Origin: Elysia marginata
Lineage: Eukaryota > Mollusca > Gastropoda > Plakobranchidae
NCBI GenBank assembly: GCA_019649035.1
Contig: BMAT01005419.1
Location: 69,541 to 96,363 of the forward strand
Reading direction: 5' to 3'
Length of the DNA: 26,823 bases
Below the pieces are notes generated by a model. It saw only the letters and a list, made by a program, of their open reading frames with translations. It was not told the DNA's origin and made no database searches. Positions 18,701 to 26,152 of the stretch are shown piece after piece. The position numbers and the translations under genes are program-made. The stretch's first letter is position 1. Each line of letters begins with the position of its first letter.

Positions 18701-19173
18701 GCTCTGGTGAATCGATATAATTGCTGCCTGGATCATTTGAATGTTCAAACTATATTCAGATTACCAAATGTAATTTTCTTCTGTAATGACAATTCAGTTT
18801 TTGGATCATTAGATGTTAAAGTTTGGTCCTATTGGGAATGAGAGTAGAGTACACAATTATCGTTTTTCCCAGCAAGCAATTGACTGCAGAGAGAAAGTTT
18901 TTAAACAGGATTGAAAATTTGTGCCCCAATCTCATTCCTAGTAGGGTTCAAAATGTCCTAATTGTACTGTATTTATCTATTCCCTTAATTGTTTGTCGGC
19001 AGGAAACTCACCAGCTTTATCACCCAATCAGTGGCCAATGTGTCGACAGCAATCTTGAAACTGAGGAAATCTATATGAATCCATGCAAGCCAATTCCTTC
19101 TCAAGTATGGTTGTTTGAGAAGCCAGATGAAGATGCCATACGCAAAGACTTTATGTCTCCAATTCAGAGATAA
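6649..19173 (+). CDS. GALNT10: GALNT10-like polypeptide N-acetylgalactosaminyltransferase, 11 exons, 5' end missing
   Basis: Join 6649-6742, 7919-8063, 8736-8902, 9365-9553, 10150-10327, 11184-11301, 12098-12208, 13538-13759, 15319-15426, 16125-16268, 19003-19173. This is 1647 nt, an exact multiple of three: 548 residues and TAA. Every intron is GT..AG. Members of GT27 transfer GalNAc from UDP-GalNAc to Ser/Thr of proteins in the Golgi lumen, and vertebrate T10 prefers peptides that already carry GalNAc. Visible, numbered from the first residue here: stem with WHDY (18-21), GEQG (34-37), donor-site region FHNE (99-102) and DD (130-131), metal-binding DSH (184-186), the GALNT block VMAGGLF...WGGEQ (261-291), GHIYR with the metal-binding His (His315), then the lectin domain (about 409-531). 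WGGEQ rather than the commoner WGGEN, together with the [10 protein letters not shown] and KFYPPVEP stretches, matches what I recall of vertebrate GALNT10 (about 603 residues). Some 55 N-terminal residues with the membrane anchor are missing. Family assignment is very sure; the T10 subgroup is fairly sure. Confidence 0.96.
6743..7918 (+). other. Intron 1 (1176 bp)
   Basis: GTGAGA..CAG. It holds a GA/G-rich tract (6831-6861) and the SINE at 7127-7413. The remainder is AT-rich with no exon-like segment. Confidence 0.85.
7127..7413 (+). mobile_element. tRNA-derived SINE with LINE-like 3' tail
   Basis: A perfect A box, TAGTCCAGTGG (7137-7147), is followed only 14 nt later by a B-box remnant (GGTCGAGCCC, 7162-7171). 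The inter-box part of the tRNA head is therefore deleted, and pol III transcription is unlikely. The end 7369-7413, with 'agctataatgaatt' and 'cgctatataaaa', resembles the 3' end of the LINE relic at 24320-24390. Confidence 0.7.
7919..8063 (+). CDS. GALNT10: GALNT10-like exon 2: GEQG to DIRH segment
   Basis: Acceptor 'ccatcag' ends at 7918 and donor GTAATG starts at 8064. It begins in phase 1 and completes the split Gly codon to give GPGEQGG, a hallmark of nearly all GALNTs. It continues through [17 protein letters not shown] to DIRHS, with the last Asp codon split across the intron. In this family the segment wraps the start of the catalytic fold. Confidence 0.95.
8064..8735 (+). other. Intron 2 (672 bp)
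   Basis: GTAATG..CAG with a long pyrimidine tract before the acceptor. AT-rich; no repeat or RNA gene recognised. Confidence 0.85.
8736..8902 (+). CDS. GALNT10: GALNT10-like exon 3: nucleotide-sugar binding fold start
   Basis: Acceptor 'atatcag' ends at 8735 and donor GTGTGT starts at 8903. It completes an Asp codon, then [22 protein letters not shown] and on to [15 protein letters not shown] (99-102) and DD (130-131) are the conserved landmarks of the GT-A fold that binds UDP-GalNAc. The leading Cys (81) is the family's disulfide Cys before the first strand. The last codon is split (Glu). Confidence 0.96.
8903..9364 (+). other. Intron 3 (462 bp)
   Basis: GTGTGT..CAG. AT-rich, nothing recognised apart from a 'gcatgcatgc' self-complementary word near 9340-9350. 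Confidence 0.85.
9365..9553 (+). CDS. GALNT10: GALNT10-like exon 4: DXH metal-binding exon
   Basis: Acceptor 'gctttgcag' ends at 9364 and donor GTATGA starts at 9554. It codes the helix PLDDYV, the [12 protein letters not shown] block (162-172) and [15 protein letters not shown] (184-186) is the DXH motif that holds the manganese ion and the diphosphate of UDP-GalNAc. These motifs are intact, so nothing here suggests an inactive paralogue. Confidence 0.97.
9554..10149 (+). other. Intron 4 (596 bp)
   Basis: GTATGA..CAG with a T-rich tract just before the acceptor. An A run (9577-9587) and a TTG repeat (about 9680-9692); nothing else seen. Confidence 0.85.
10150..10327 (+). CDS. GALNT10: GALNT10-like exon 5: CPFIDVID and FDWELYYKR
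   Basis: Acceptor 'ttcattcag' ends at 10149 and donor GTAAGA starts at 10328. It codes [11 protein letters not shown] (207-217) and [13 protein letters not shown] (232-244), both conserved GT27 blocks on the acceptor side of the active site. The last Lys codon is split two plus one with the next exon. The variable [11 protein letters not shown] linker matches a similarly acidic linker in vertebrate T10. Confidence 0.97.
10328..11183 (+). other. Intron 5 (856 bp)
   Basis: GTAAGA..CAG. Its 3' part is the 112-bp tandem duplication described separately. The rest is AT-rich with no coding or RNA feature. Confidence 0.85.
10925..11148 (+). repeat. 112-bp tandem duplication next to exon 6
   Basis: Copy 1 (10925-11036) and copy 2 (11037-11148) share long identical runs such as 'ttgccccaaatgccttaatg'. 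They differ at about ten positions. Copy 2 ends only some 36 bp upstream of exon 6 and probably supplies its branch-site region. Confidence 0.95.
11184..11301 (+). CDS. GALNT10: GALNT10-like exon 6: catalytic loop WGGEQ exon
   Basis: Acceptor 'tcctaacag' ends at 11183 and donor GTTTGT starts at 11302. It codes [20 protein letters not shown] and [18 protein letters not shown], the most conserved GT27 stretch (259-297). The WGGE segment belongs to the mobile lid over the active site. Gln after WGGE, where most isoforms carry Asn, is shared with vertebrate T10. A 112-bp tandem duplication ends about 36 bp before the exon. Confidence 0.98.
11302..12097 (+). other. Intron 6 (796 bp)
   Basis: GTTTGT..CAG. 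Very AT-rich, with T/G tracts at about 11975-12056 that include a run of seven G. Nothing else recognised. Confidence 0.85.
12098..12208 (+). CDS. GALNT10: GALNT10-like exon 7: CSRIGHIYR metal-binding exon
   Basis: Acceptor 'ttcatcag' ends at 12097 and donor GTGAGT, a full consensus match, starts at 12209. It codes 37 full codons: [20 protein letters not shown] and a Gly/Pro-rich loop ending VGR. His315 of GHIYR is the third metal ligand after Asp184 and His186. The exon is phase 0 at both ends. A long T-rich tract (about 11975-12050) precedes the acceptor. Confidence 0.97.
12209..13537 (+). other. Intron 7 (1329 bp)
   Basis: GTGAGT..TAG. Holds a T run (12525-12538) and a repeated 'ttggctaagat' word (12844 and 12978 regions). 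No coding or RNA element recognised. Confidence 0.8.
13538..13759 (+). CDS. GALNT10: GALNT10-like exon 8: end of catalytic domain and linker
   Basis: Acceptor 'ttcactag' ends at 13537 and donor GTAGGA starts at 13760. Its 74 full codons run from [13 protein letters not shown] through [24 protein letters not shown] and [15 protein letters not shown]...Y..RP and C.SF.WFM are conserved at the end of the GT27 catalytic domain, and the YPP stretch links to the lectin domain. It is the longest exon and is phase 0 at both ends. Confidence 0.97.
13760..15318 (+). other. Intron 8 (1559 bp), carrier of a LINE relic
   Basis: GTAGGA..CAG. T-rich start, then the degenerate LINE 14200-15109 in the same orientation as the gene, then about 200 bp of plain sequence before the acceptor. 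Confidence 0.85.
14200..15109 (+). pseudogene. Degenerate LINE: reverse transcriptase thumb to C-terminal zinc finger
   Basis: Across several frames, conceptual translation reads [19 protein letters not shown] (from about 14221), [30 protein letters not shown] and [19 protein letters not shown]. This is the known series of motifs downstream of the catalytic core of a widespread animal non-LTR retrotransposon type. A CX2C...HX3C zinc finger follows (Cys codons 14974, 14983 and 15034; His codon 15022). A short CAACAACAACA run at 15099-15109 probably marks the 3' end. Stops and frameshifts make it dead, and the 5' part with the catalytic YADD is absent. Confidence 0.9.
15319..15426 (+). CDS. GALNT10: GALNT10-like exon 9: lectin repeat alpha
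   Basis: Acceptor 'gttttcag' ends at 15318 and donor GTAGGT starts at 15427. It codes 36 full codons: [18 protein letters not shown] and a GGGGEQ turn. Cys417-Ile-Asp419 is the CLD-type motif of the first beta-trefoil repeat. The Gln at the splice border starts a QxF variant (QRF) of the QxW motif, completed by the next exon. Confidence 0.94.
15427..16124 (+). other. Intron 9 (698 bp)
   Basis: GTAGGT..CAG. AT-rich, nothing recognised on either strand. Confidence 0.85.
16125..16268 (+). CDS. GALNT10: GALNT10-like exon 10: lectin repeat beta
   Basis: Acceptor 'attccacag' ends at 16124 and donor GTAAGT starts at 16269. It codes 48 full codons. [11 protein letters not shown] matches a T10-specific insertion, ICFDV carries the second CLD-type motif (Cys462, Asp464), and [12 protein letters not shown] holds the second QxW variant (QRF, 486-488). 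It is phase 0 at both ends, so skipping it would keep the frame but remove the central lectin repeat. Confidence 0.95.
17449..17525 (+). mobile_element. tRNA-like SINE head or tRNA pseudogene
   Basis: An A box, TAGCTCAGGTGG (17455-17466), is a clean match. The B-box region (about 17506-17518, 'ggcaatcaaatca') is degenerate. A run of T at 17532-17542 could have ended a pol III transcript. The stems do not close well enough for a functional tRNA. Confidence 0.6.
17787..17855. repeat. Perfect 14-bp inverted repeat
   Basis: CTATTTAGTAGATT (17787-17800) and AATCTACTAAATAG (17842-17855) are exact inverted complements around a 41-nt loop. It could be the remains of a small foldback element. Confidence 0.85.
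18833..18941. mobile_element. Palindromic MITE, copy 2
   Basis: It starts TGGGAATGAGAGTAGAG and ends 'ctcattccta', near inverted complements, and aligns gaplessly with copy 1 at 3731-3830. It sits about 60 bp before the last exon's acceptor, so it may include or displace the branch point of intron 10. Confidence 0.75.
19003..19173 (+). CDS. GALNT10: GALNT10-like last exon: lectin repeat gamma and stop
   Basis: Acceptor 'gtcggcag' ends at 19002 and the stop TAA is at 19171-19173. It codes 56 residues. [12 protein letters not shown] is the third CLD-type motif (Cys505, Asp507), MNPC the paired Cys, and SQVWLFE the canonical QxW (526-528). A short charged tail follows. The C-terminus lines up with the end of vertebrate T10, so the 3' end of the gene is complete. 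Confidence 0.96.
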   Translation, partial: ETHQLYHPISGQCVDSNLETEEIYMNPCKPIPSQVWLFEKPDEDAIRKDFMSPIQR

Positions 19174-19559
19174 CATTTGACTTATATAAGGGGCTATCAA
19201 ATGGACAAGGGGATTTTTTTTTCAACTACTAGAAAAAAATATTGCATTGAAGTATTGTGTATTTATCAGTCATGAGTGTGTAAGTTGGGTTTGTTGACCT
19301 TACAGACGTGTCCTATATATGTATGGGTGACTAAATGTAAAGTAAAGAATCTGTTCAAATTTTTTTTAATGAAAAAAGTGAGGTCTACTGATCAATAAGA
19401 GGGTATACTTGGTTTCAATATTTATGTAAGATGGTATGATTATTTACATAATTCATATGTATGCAAAAAATGTAATATTATAGACTATTGCTGAATTAAT
19501 GTAGATATTCATAATTATACTTTTTCTTTTGTTTTTGGGTCATTTTTATTTTTGGAAAA

Positions 19560-19585
19560 GGGGGTGGGGTTGGGGGTGCCATGGG
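19560..19585 (+). promoter_or_regulatory. G-quadruplex motif in the likely 3' UTR
   Basis: G runs of 5, 4, 5 and 3 are separated by loops T, TT and TGCCAT. This satisfies the usual four-run definition with loops of one to seven. It lies about 390 nt after the stop codon on the coding strand, so the mRNA could form it if the 3' UTR reaches this far. Confidence 0.6.
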
Positions 19586-19670
19586 TAAAGTTTAAAAATT
19601 GTGCTGCACAATTCAGCCCTTATTTGAGCAGCTTGGAATTCAGGTGATTTTATTTTATGTTTAAAGTATA

Positions 19671-19676
19671 AATAAA
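19671..19676 (+). promoter_or_regulatory. First candidate poly(A) signal AATAAA
   Basis: Canonical hexamer about 500 nt after the stop codon. Later ones are at 19980, 20629 and 21587. No strong GT-rich downstream element singles one out, so several ends are possible. Confidence 0.35.
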
Positions 19677-21133
19677 TAGTAGGCTCAAATCTTAACATTA
19701 AATTGAGAAAGAGGTTGAAAGAGGTTGACTCATGTCTTCAAATAACAAGATGTATTATGTACAAAGCATTGTGTTCAACTTTTGATAAAAAGCATCCAGG
19801 GTGCTATTTTATTGTTATTTTTTTTTCTACATTTAAGTGGGCTTTTTCTTCCTTTTTCTTTATTTTTTTGTCTTTTCCTCATTTTTATGTCTTGATAATC
19901 ATAAATTGTGTACTGTATGTATAAAAAGGAAAATTAGGCTTCACTTTTTTTTTGTTTCCCACTTCCCGGCAACTGATGGAATAAATGCTGATCTGCTGCA
20001 TGTGATCAAAGCTCACTGTTCAATATCTGTGATTTTGCTGTTAATTGCTATACCTGTCTCAGTTTTATGAGCTTGCTGTGGTGGTGCTCTGTCAACCTAG
20101 GGTTGTGCATTGTTTTTGGTTTTTTATGACACAAAAGTGTAGAGGTTTACCAATTTCTTGCCAACGATGTGCTTCTCAAATTGAGTTTAAAAAACAAAAA
20201 CTCTTGAAGTCTTTTCCATGATATTACTGATACGTTGTGTTTAATTAATTTTGGTGTAAAGTTTTTACTTGTTTACATTTTGGGTTATTATATTCTTGAA
20301 CCTATGATGCTTTCATTGCGGGTGAACACTGCTTAAGTCATTTCATAATATGCATACGCAAAACTTTATGTTTGATGAAATGAGGAAAAGGCTATATGCT
20401 AATGTCATATTACATATGTTTTAAATCATGCTTATCAGTTAACAAATGTTAATGGAAAATCTATCCATTTAAATGTAAATTTCACTTCAGTTTATTATTG
20501 TTTGGTTTCTTATGGTTTCAAGGCCATATATAGTTTCAAAGATGATGTCACAGTATTTCCACCATAACTCATGTAGTGAAATTTTTTTAAAGTTGGTTTA
20601 TCTGGAAGAAAAACGTAGGTGGATAAGGAATAAAACATTGTGTGGACCTAACTTTTTAAAACAGTTTTGAACTTATAAAAATTAATCTTTTCAACTTAGC
20701 TCTCTCTGTCCCAATGGGTTCCCAGTCTGTGCTCAGCCTGATTTTAGCTGAACTTAATAGATGATACATAAGTGGGTGCCTGTATTGAAATTTATTACTG
20801 TTTTCATTCAAGGAATTATAAAAATGACCCTATGGTGAAGTCTGAAAATCCCAGCAAAAAGATTTTAGGGGTAAAGTGTAGCAATGTAATAAGTCTTTTA
20901 GGTGAGGATGGGCTCAACAATGGCATAGTACAGTCCATTCCGGCTTCAAGCAGGGTAATGGGAAGAAGCAAGTGTCTCTGATGCCAAAGAGTGCTTGAGT
21001 TTGACGTTTGCAATATCCAACAAATTTAGTGAATTTCGGGATTTATTTCCCTTGTTTGATTAATTGTAATAACTCAGCACGGAGTGGTACTGTAGGATCG
21101 CATCTGTTTGTGCCTTGGTGTCTCTCTGTCTCT

Positions 21134-21298
21134 CACACCGCAGCAATGCCTGTGTATATCCGTGGTATAAATATACCTGTAAACTTTATTTAGTGTAGAT
21201 CTATACAAAGATCTATGCTTTCTTTATGTAGATTTACACAAAGAAACATCGACAGGCAGATCTATACCACAGATGTATGCAGACATTGCTGTGGTGTG
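21134..21298. repeat. 165-bp imperfect palindrome (foldback)
   Basis: CACACCGCAGCAATG at 21134 is mirrored by CATTGCTGTGGTGTG ending at 21298. By hand count the arms agree at 38 of the first 47 positions and about 21 of the next 31, with a loop of roughly ten bases near 21216. Most mismatches are transitions, so in RNA many become G-U pairs. Likely a foldback element; function unknown. Confidence 0.85.
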
Positions 21299-22830
21299 CA
21301 TGATGGGTCATAAAAAAACAGGGTGTGGATGAAATTTGAAACTACTGACGGTCAGAATTAGATACCATCTGTATAACAAAGCAAGTTTGAACGAGCCATT
21401 TTGTGTGTTTGAATCCAAAATGTGCTTAACGGCAGCATGCTTGAATCCGGCTTGTACTGTATATTCACAGTGTATTTTGTGGATGGGCCTAGATATAGTT
21501 AAAGTTATGGAAACGCCAATTCTGTGGGTTCCTTCTATATAATTGCTGATAGTAATGTTTTCCTATAAAAAATCAGCATCCGTCTGAATAAAGGGGGCCA
21601 AATTATATTATGATTTGAATTTTAAGACTAAAATCGTTTAAAAGCTCAAGCCCTTTCTGCTTGGCATTTTAATCTGTGGTACACAGTGACTACTTAACCA
21701 TTATTATGTGTCATTGTTTTGTATAATAATGCGAAAATGTTCGTTAAATAGTTTCAAGATTGGAATGGTTAAAATGAACCTGAGTTAGTTATATGTTTTT
21801 AGAGACGCATCAAAAAAGACAAATAAGCAACCTTGTTATTGGCATTGTTTGTTGATTTTTTAATGGGATGCCTTTGATTGTAAAAGCTGTTTATGGTATC
21901 AATTTCTTTCAATTTTTTTAAACTGTATCATTACTTTATGAATGTGATATATGGTGTTTGGATAAGAATATACAGAGACAGAATAATTTTTTATTAAGAA
22001 CTATTAAAATATTTATTTACTTTTTATGATTATACATAACTTCACAAATGGACTGTCAGTAGAAATATAAGTAACGCAAAACTTTGTGCCTTATGCTAAA
22101 ATAGAGAGATGAGCAAAATTATTGTCGCTTATAAAATGGCTAGAGGATCAATTATGTATAAACCATACCTGCCAAGACAAAAAAGAAAGTACCATCACCA
22201 CTCTTTATGGGGTGAATATTAAACACTTCAGAGTCAGAAAAAAGGTGTTTAGGGTAAAGTTTCAGTCTCCTGTAAATGCAGTGAAGGCATTTGAAAATAT
22301 AATTTTAACCATATCATCAGAAAAAATGGGGAAAATGTTTTGATCCATGGTTTAAAAGGTTGAAAGTGTGCACACTGACTCAAGGAGAGCACTTTGAGAA
22401 GAGAATTTGATGGTAATAGCATTGATCCTGTCACCAACTCCAGAAAATGTATCAAGTGACTCTCATATTAACTTTTAGTATTATGTCATTTTTAAAGATT
22501 ATCTGGAGAATGAATACTTTAAAAAATAACAATAATCAAAGGTCACAATTGTTATTCATCTCATTTTAATGAAGGTTAATGATGCGTTAATGTTAAACTT
22601 ATGTTTAAGAAAAAAATATAGTCCAAGGCTAAATTTTTACATAGTATATTTACCATGTCTGCCAATGGCCATTTCAGTTTTAATCTTTTGTAAAATTTTT
22701 TAAGCCATAGAATAGAGGAATTCGTATTGCCACTGTGCTACCTAATAGGCAAAATTTTCAAAATGCACATGTATATCAGATACGCCATTTTGATGCACTT
22801 ATATCTTTTTCTTTGTAAGTTTCATTAGCA
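21299..22830. other. Downstream DNA, nothing recognised
   Basis: AATAAA at 21587-21592 could end a long 3' UTR. Short frames on both strands show no family. AT-rich throughout. Confidence 0.5.
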
Positions 22831-22834
22831 CCAA

Positions 22835-24390
22835 TTCTTTTCTCAAGGACCAATTCTTTTCTCACTTTATGCACAATTGCTGTATACCATCTTTGAGCAT
22901 CATCGGCTCAAATTTCATCAAAATGCTGATGAAACTCAGATTTAAAAGTCTGTTCATGTTTTGGACATTTCCAAATTCTTGAATTCCTTGAATGATTGTG
23001 TATGTAACATCTCAACCTGGATGGCCTCAAACAAACTCAAGGTCCATGAGAGCGAAATTGAAGTCTTAATTATTGGCACACAAAGTCTATTCTTCAAACA
23101 TTTCATCTGTAGTACTATGCAAGTAGGAAATACAGGTCAGAAATCTGTAAAAATCTAGGCATTTTAATTGTTTCAACATGTGCTAAATCTTTGCTACTTA
23201 TAACTGATACCAATTGCTCAATCAGGCCAAATTTGACACGAGACAGTGCCAACAAACTGGAATGCTCATTTACATTGTCTATGTAAGACTGTTTTAACTC
23301 CTTGTTGTCAGGGTTTTGAGAAATACACATTCACAAACCACAACAAGCACAAAACAAAGATGCAAGACTTCTCACAAAATTTTCCAGGAGAAAACATATC
23401 ACATCTTAAGCAGTTGCATTGGCTTCCACTATCAAACAGTAAAAGACAGCATCTTTGGCTTTTCAGTATGAGAAAGATCTATGTTTCCCTTTTTTATCAA
23501 AGACCTTATTAACCCTTTTGTGACCTATAATATAGGCTATACGTCCAATTTGTCATGACCAAGTGCAGAAACGATGTACGTTGTATGTCCTCAACTCAAT
23601 GGCTTGCGCTGTTCTCCATGACCCTTAGTCGTACAATGTTCGTCGTTTTTGCACTGCGTAAGAGGGGCATTTAGTGAAGGGTTATTTGAAATCCGACATT
23701 ATAATTGGAGTTGAGCTATGTTAAAAATAAAGAAATAACCCCACTCTTTAACAACAAGAAAAACTGCCATGTCATGGCGATTGATAAAACCTACGTCACG
23801 AAGGGCTTAAACCGTACAAGTATATCCAACAGACCAATTTTCTCTATTTGAACAAAATTGCATTTCAAAAGCCTAAAATAAAGAGAAAACGTTTTTGGAC
23901 ACATGGCACTTCTCACATAAGCAGCAATTGCTTGGCCATCCAGGAAACAAACTCAGTAACTTCTTTCAAAAAGAAACTAAAAGCCTGCTAGTTTGTCCAG
24001 TATTTTGAATGTTAGTTTTAGATCTAAGCCTAGAACTATCTCATCAAGTATCCCTGTATAACAAATATTTTGATGTTTCTGCGCTCTGGGGACCTAAAAG
24101 ATTACTATGTCTTATGCTACTGCAGGTGTGATGTGTTTTACTATGCCACCGGGGGTTGTTTGTTCTTGCTGTCTTATCTTTGTTTTACCTCCAGCTGTAA
24201 AACTTCCGCCTGTTTTCATCCACAGTGAGTAGGAGCCCCCAGAGTTTGAAAAGCAAAATTGTATCTTATTCAAATTAATGCTCTGTTGTTGCCTTTGAAT
24301 GATGTTCATGTTTTCCATGATTGTAAGGCGCCTTGAGCTATCATCTAATTTAAGAAAAGGTGATGTGTGCATGTAGTTATTATTATTATC
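22835..24390 (+). pseudogene. CR1/L2-like LINE relic, reverse transcriptase, split by a MITE
   Basis: From 22847 one frame reads GPILFSLYAQ, then LKFHQNADETQI, where the catalytic YADD has decayed to NADE. Further on come LNDCVCNISTWMASNKLK and EVLIIG (about 22985-23075), LKQLHWLP (about 23407-23430), FIKDLI (to about 23511) and, after the MITE, TSFKKKLKAC. The order and motifs are those of CR1/L2-clade reverse transcriptases. The 3' end, 'ggcgccttgagctat' (24328-24342) to an ATT repeat (24375-24389), fits such LINE tails. Frameshifts, stops and the MITE make it non-functional. Confidence 0.88.
23513..23806. mobile_element. piggyBac-type MITE, 294 bp, TTAA target duplication
   Basis: TTAA (23509-23512) precedes CCCTTTTGTGAC, and GTCACGAAGGGC precedes TTAA (23807-23810). 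The ends are imperfect inverted repeats and TTAA is the piggyBac target. No transposase frame is inside, so it is non-autonomous. Dropping the element and one TTAA joins the flanking LINE sequence in frame (DLI, then KPYK). Confidence 0.85.
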
Positions 24391-26013
24391 ATGGCCCATA
24401 TCACGGTAATGAATATTCATGCTCCAAGCCATTTATCTCAAATGCAAAAAATGGAAATGCATATCCCTATTTCTTAACAGTAAAAATAAAACATGCTGTT
24501 TTGCTGGTGTACTGACAATATTCAGTAGAACACCTGCATTTAGACCTGAAAAATTGTAGCCGAAAACAGGTCTTGTTGGATGAATAAGGGGAGGGGGTTA
24601 ACTATACCCTTATAAGCATCTATACCCTCAAAATTAATCTAGAGTTGCATTAAAGAGGTAGTCTGAATTGAGGGTTCAACTGCATCCTTAGCATATTAAA
24701 TAGAGCAATTAAACAGGAAGTGCTAGTTTTCTGGTCTTGATATGTAAAGATACTTTATATACCATTTATTGCTTTACTAACTAGGGCAGCATATAGGACT
24801 ACATGTAGTTTGATTCTTTATTTCAAAGTAGTATTCTGAGGTCAAAACCAATGAGCTGTGCCTGTTCGGACTTTCCCTAAAGTTTGGCTGGAAAAGATTC
24901 ATTGTCTGGTTTCATTTTGTCAATGTAAGTTAAAAAAAAAAAGAGTTTTTGGGACAAAGTTCAGTTCTATCAGTTTATTTTTCCTTTTTCCCTCCTTGGT
25001 CATTGTGCTGCTGATGAAAAGAAGTAAATATAAATGAACCCACTGTTTAGATTTTCTTCCATGCACATCATGTTTCGTACATACTGTTTAGGTGAATAAT
25101 CTGCTGTACCATGGTCACTAATTAATTGATAAATCATGAATCTTTCTAGAGATTTTTTCCTGCATTTAATTGGTGGAATTTCTTTTTAATTTGTGGGGGT
25201 GTTTTTAATTTTTACATTTCTTTTTATGCTGACTTTTTGTTCAGAAGAAATCCATCTCGAGTGATTTGACATAAATTGGTTTGTTTTGCCGTCGTTATAT
25301 AGCTGGGATGTTCTGAAATATTTCAATGGTACAAAAAACTTGAAACATTCCACAAATCTTTGAGAGTTTGAGTGAAAAAAAAATTAATTCTTATGTATGC
25401 ATGATGCTTTGCATCCAGTCCTTATGAATCAAATGTTGTATTTTTCACATCTAAACTGGCAAATTGGGTTTGGAGTAATGCATTCTAAAAATTCAATGCT
25501 AAACATTGCTTACAAATATAATAATTTTTTTAAAAGATATTGCATTTGTCTTTTTTTTTGTTTTAAAAAATAGTAGGAACGAGGAAACAAATCTTTTACA
25601 TGGCTTTTGTTCAGATACAAAACACAGATGTTTAATCTGAAAACAGATTGGCAAGATATTGTGGGTGAACATAGGGCCTTTCATTGTAAGGCAGCAGTGT
25701 TCACATATAGATAGGACCTACAATGATTGTACAATGAGCTTTAAGAATGAATCTACCTACACCACCTTACAGTGTACAACAATCATCAGATTTTAACCAC
25801 ATCGATTCATGATTTATTTGTAATTAAAAAATTGCTAAAAACTATTCAACAGCTTGATTTTTATTATCTTTGTGTGCGCCTATGTGGGCTTAACAAAACT
25901 ATAAGGTTGTGTGCCTTGTTTAGAGTGTGGCATGTATGTTTATATGATTATGTTAGTTTGTCATTATCTAAGGGTAAAAAAAAAGATATTTGTTCTAGAC
26001 CTATGAAAAAAAA
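24391..26013. other. Downstream DNA, nothing recognised
   Basis: AT-rich sequence with chance frames only. No SINE head, exon or RNA gene was found on either strand. Confidence 0.5.
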
Positions 26014-26152
26014 AGATGATGATGATGGTTGATTATGATGATGATTATGATGATGGTGATGATTATGGTAATGAGGATATTGATAATAATGATAATGACA
26101 TTGTTCATGATGATGATGAGGCGCCTATGATAATGGTTAGGATGGTGGTGTT
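26014..26152. repeat. GAT (ATC) trinucleotide microsatellite, imperfect
   Basis: GAT and TGA/TGG units interrupted by AATAAT and GGTGAT variants. It is the reverse-strand counterpart of the ATC/ACC repeat at 531-775. Confidence 0.9.

Larger units (their letters stand above)
16269..19002 (+). other. Intron 10 (2734 bp), the longest
   Basis: GTAAGT..CAG. Contains a tRNA-like head (17449-17525), a perfect 14-bp inverted repeat (17787-17855) and the palindromic MITE copy 2 (18833-18941). A region at 16680-17280 of higher GC suggests further old transposon DNA that I cannot name. Confidence 0.8.
19174..21133 (+). other. 3' UTR of the GALNT10-like gene and following DNA
   Basis: Starts directly after the stop codon. 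The true transcript end is unknown. AATAAA words lie at 19671-19676, 19980-19985 and 20629-20634. Otherwise AT-rich with only short chance frames. Confidence 0.6.

Noticed and set aside
18823-19002. N-terminal extension of the last exon as an alternative start
   Set aside because: This part is intron and the palindromic MITE. The acceptor at 19001-19002 gives an exact in-phase join with exon 10.
23246-23512. 88-residue frame ending at 23512 as a gene
   Set aside because: It is LINE reverse transcriptase sequence (LKQLHWLP), and its stop falls at the TTAA border of the MITE.
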